DNA of 64,000 nt from RDYZ01 sp964518905. GTDB taxonomy: Bacteria > Cyanobacteriota > Cyanobacteriia > Cyanobacteriales > Geitlerinemataceae. A program made the translations under genes and the position numbers. Location of the stretch: positions 24,326-88,325 of the forward strand of contig CAZFJL010000011.1 of NCBI GenBank assembly GCA_964518905.1. Direction: 5' to 3'. Under the pieces are notes generated by a model. It had not been told where the DNA came from. It ran no database searches and saw nothing but the letters and a program-made list of their open reading frames with translations. Shown here piece after piece: positions 62,458 to 64,000 of this stretch. Position 1 is the first letter of the stretch. Each line of letters begins with the position of its first letter.

Positions 62458-62778
62458 CTACTTTTTCGGAAAGAGAGTGACAAACTGGACGCTGCCATCC
62501 GCAACACGTTCGAGCCAAATCGTAACGACAAGCAACGCTCGGTTCACGCCTCGTAGCTCCCCCTCGACGCGATAAAACTTGCCGTGGCGCTCTTGACGAT
62601 CGAATATCGCATCATTGGTCGCAATCAAGTCGAGTAATGCCTGACGCAAACGCTCTGGATTTTCCTGTGTGAAGCCAGCTTGAGCGAGGAACTTAGACTT
62701 ATCGTCATGTTCTTGCGGAACGAGCAGATAGCGTGTGAGTTTGGCCTCAGGAATGATGATATCGCCGGTCAGCTTCAT
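62458..62778 (-). CDS. DUF6883 domain protein
   Basis: The ATG at 62778 gives 106 residues with the conserved opening MKLTGDIIIPEAKLTRYLLVP, then DDKSKFLAQAGFTQENPERL and FYRVEGELRGVNRALLVVTIWLERVADGSVQFVTLFP. This family is widespread in cyanobacteria and is usually followed by a DUF4926 gene, as here. The fold and role are not known to me; a toxin-antitoxin-like pair is an inference from the gene pairing. Confidence 0.8.
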   Translation of the reverse strand: MKLTGDIIIPEAKLTRYLLVPQEHDDKSKFLAQAGFTQENPERLRQALLDLIATNDAIFDRQERHGKFYRVEGELRGVNRALLVVTIWLERVADGSVQFVTLFPKK

Positions 62779-62852
62779 AGCTTGATCGTAGCAATTAGCG
62801 TGACGATTGTGGTGATCGCTAGAATGGAAATCATCGCGGTCTTCCCCAGCCC

Positions 62853-63410
62853 ATGCTCTCAACCACAACCCTGACCCTCGCCGAATTTCTCGCGCAGCCG
62901 GAAACTAAACCGGCTTGCGAATTTATCGACGGGCGAGTTTTTCAGAAACCGATGCCCCAAGGAAAGCACAGCCAACTGCAAAGCGCTCTGATTACGACGC
63001 TCAATTTGGCGATTAAACCTCAAAAACTGGGCTGTGCGTTTCCAGAGTTGCGTTGTGTGTTTGGCGATCGGGCGATCGTTCCGGATGTGGTCGTCTTAAC
63101 CTGGGCGCAAATTCCGCTGGATGACGATGGCGAAATTGCGAACCTGATTCCGCTTGCGCCTGTTTGGATGATTGAAATCCTGTCGCCAGACCAAAGCCAC
63201 ACTCGCGTTACGAAGAATATTCTCTATTGTTTAAAGCACGGGACTAAGATGGGTTGGTTGATCGATCCGGCGGAGAAGACGGTGTTTGTTTATCGTCCGA
63301 AGCAAGAAATTGAGGTGTTTGAGGATTTGGAGGGTTTTCTTCCGATGCCTGAGTGGGTTGAGGGGGTGACGGTGACGGTGGAGGCGTTGTTTGATTGGTT
63401 GAAGTTTTAG
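62853..63410 (+). CDS. Uma2 family protein (DUF820, PD-(D/E)xK-like)
   Basis: The 185-residue protein is an intact Uma2 member: TLTLAEFLAQPETKPACEFIDGRV, then RAIVPDVVVLTWAQIP, APVWMIEILSPDQSH, and KMGWLIDPAEKTVFVYRP. These give the Asp and Glu of the restriction-enzyme-like fold. Many copies occur in cyanobacterial genomes and their role is unknown. Compare the broken copy at 57449. Confidence 0.92.
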   Translation: MLSTTTLTLAEFLAQPETKPACEFIDGRVFQKPMPQGKHSQLQSALITTLNLAIKPQKLGCAFPELRCVFGDRAIVPDVVVLTWAQIPLDDDGEIANLIPLAPVWMIEILSPDQSHTRVTKNILYCLKHGTKMGWLIDPAEKTVFVYRPKQEIEVFEDLEGFLPMPEWVEGVTVTVEALFDWLKF

Positions 63411-63633
63411 AGCGTCTCCCCGATCGCGTTAAAAATTCAACGGATCTTATGCTGAGGCGATTGACGATGGCCGCAGATATCGACTGGACGACGATCGCGT
63501 TCGGGCAAATCCTCGATCGGTGCGATCGCCCTCAGGGGAAGCCAAGCAAAAGCGCAGCCCGATCGCCCGTGATGGGGAAGATCGAGCCGCGCCTCGCTTA
63601 TGGGTGTTTGACCGTTCGGTCGGCTGAGTGAGG

Positions 63634-63885
63634 TTAGGCCACTTTCTTTCGCTTGAGGGACGCAGATGCCGCGATCGCCATCAGACCCAGCGCCAGCGAC
63701 GGCTCGGGAACAGAAGCTTCCTCTTCAGCATCAAGGGCGGCCAGTTTCCAACCGTCAGCGTTGTACGGCTCCTGTCGGTCGCCGAATTCAGAACTGCTGC
63801 TAACGTAGGGTACACCAAACACGCCCGAGGCCTCGAAAAGGAAACCCACAACACAGCTGGACGATGCACAAACAATCCAGTCCAT
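63634..63885 (-). CDS. PEP-CTERM sorting-signal protein, N-terminus missing or decayed
   Basis: The 83-residue frame ends in EASVPEPSLALGLMAIAASASLKRKKVA: a V-PEP motif, a hydrophobic helix and a basic end, the PEP-CTERM signal for exosortase-dependent export. Before it comes a beta-rich segment (MDWIVCASSSCVVGFLFEASGVFGVPYV). The frame is open another 63 bases upstream to a stop at 63949-63951 with plausible protein sequence (SEFVGLSSAEASVSFSGDT) but no start codon, and a further frame upstream also looks coding. The gene is therefore probably frameshifted or cut by the window edge. Confidence 0.7.
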   Translation of the reverse strand: MDWIVCASSSCVVGFLFEASGVFGVPYVSSSSEFGDRQEPYNADGWKLAALDAEEEASVPEPSLALGLMAIAASASLKRKKVA

Positions 63886-64000
63886 TGTGTCACCGCTGAA
63901 GCTGACGCTTGCTTCGGCAGATGAAAGCCCGACAAACTCAGAAACAGCTCAGTACGGGGACAAAAGTTGCAGAGCGTGTCGAAAGTCGGCACGGTGAAGG

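Noticed and set aside
63411..63633. Small plus-strand frame after the intact Uma2 gene
   Set aside because: It begins inside Uma2 and runs through HIP1-rich DNA with no recognisable protein.

Overview
The window comes from a cyanobacterium. The octamer GCGATCGC (the HIP1 motif of many cyanobacterial genomes) recurs throughout, and the gene content fits: a CP12-type protein, the cyanobacterial 2-oxoglutarate decarboxylase plus succinic semialdehyde dehydrogenase pair, glucosylglycerol-phosphate synthase and glucosylglycerol hydrolase, a PEP-CTERM protein, Uma2-family proteins, pentapeptide repeats and a Mo-nitrogenase C-terminal-domain protein. Glucosylglycerol is the compatible solute of moderately halotolerant cyanobacteria, so a brackish or marine habitat is likely. 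I cannot name the genus. I saw no rRNA, tRNA or CRISPR array.

Layout. 1-10 kb: an EgtD-like methyltransferase cut by the window edge; a lipoprotein-ExbB pair for TonB-type uptake; a large TPR-CHAT protein; nadA; bolA and grxD. 10-22 kb: a surface glycan and secreted-protein region (TPR-GT61 protein, RTX protein, TPR-HAD protein, DUF-GT2 protein, methyltransferase, GT2). Its centre (about 16.1-21.3 kb) is AT-rich and looks imported, and the composition changes inside coding sequences. 22-30 kb: pentapeptide protein, YvcK, a GT39-like membrane protein, a CP12 variant without its cysteine pairs, and a PhoD phosphatase. 30-38.4 kb: a defence operon on the minus strand, hsdM - mntA - hepT - mntA - hepT - truncated mntA - hsdS - HEPN (Abi-type) - hsdR. 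38.7-54 kb: SSADH and 2-OG decarboxylase (TCA bypass), a GNAT, a Mo-nitro_C protein, an SMR-like transporter, divergent gghA and ggpS, a COQ4-like protein, and htpG. 54-64 kb: an accessory zone with one intact and one frameshifted VapBC pair, an orphan restriction-like protein, a small CHAT-like protein, broken and intact Uma2 genes, a conserved radical SAM gene, DUF4926 and DUF6883 genes, and a PEP-CTERM gene fragment.

The most striking gene is at 60968-61387: a 139-residue protein that aligns over its whole length with eukaryotic profilin. Profilin is an actin-binding protein; in bacteria I know of it only beside an actin gene in Microcystis aeruginosa PCC 7806. Here it stands alone, with no actin in the window.

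Several families of short palindromic repeats sit between genes and occur more than once in the window: a 65-bp hairpin element, a 115-119-bp MITE-like element starting TATAGC, a GTAGGGTGGGCA palindrome, a CTCTGCGTGGGAA/ACGCAGAGCG element, and two adjacent units bounded by CAGGGCAAACGCATACT.
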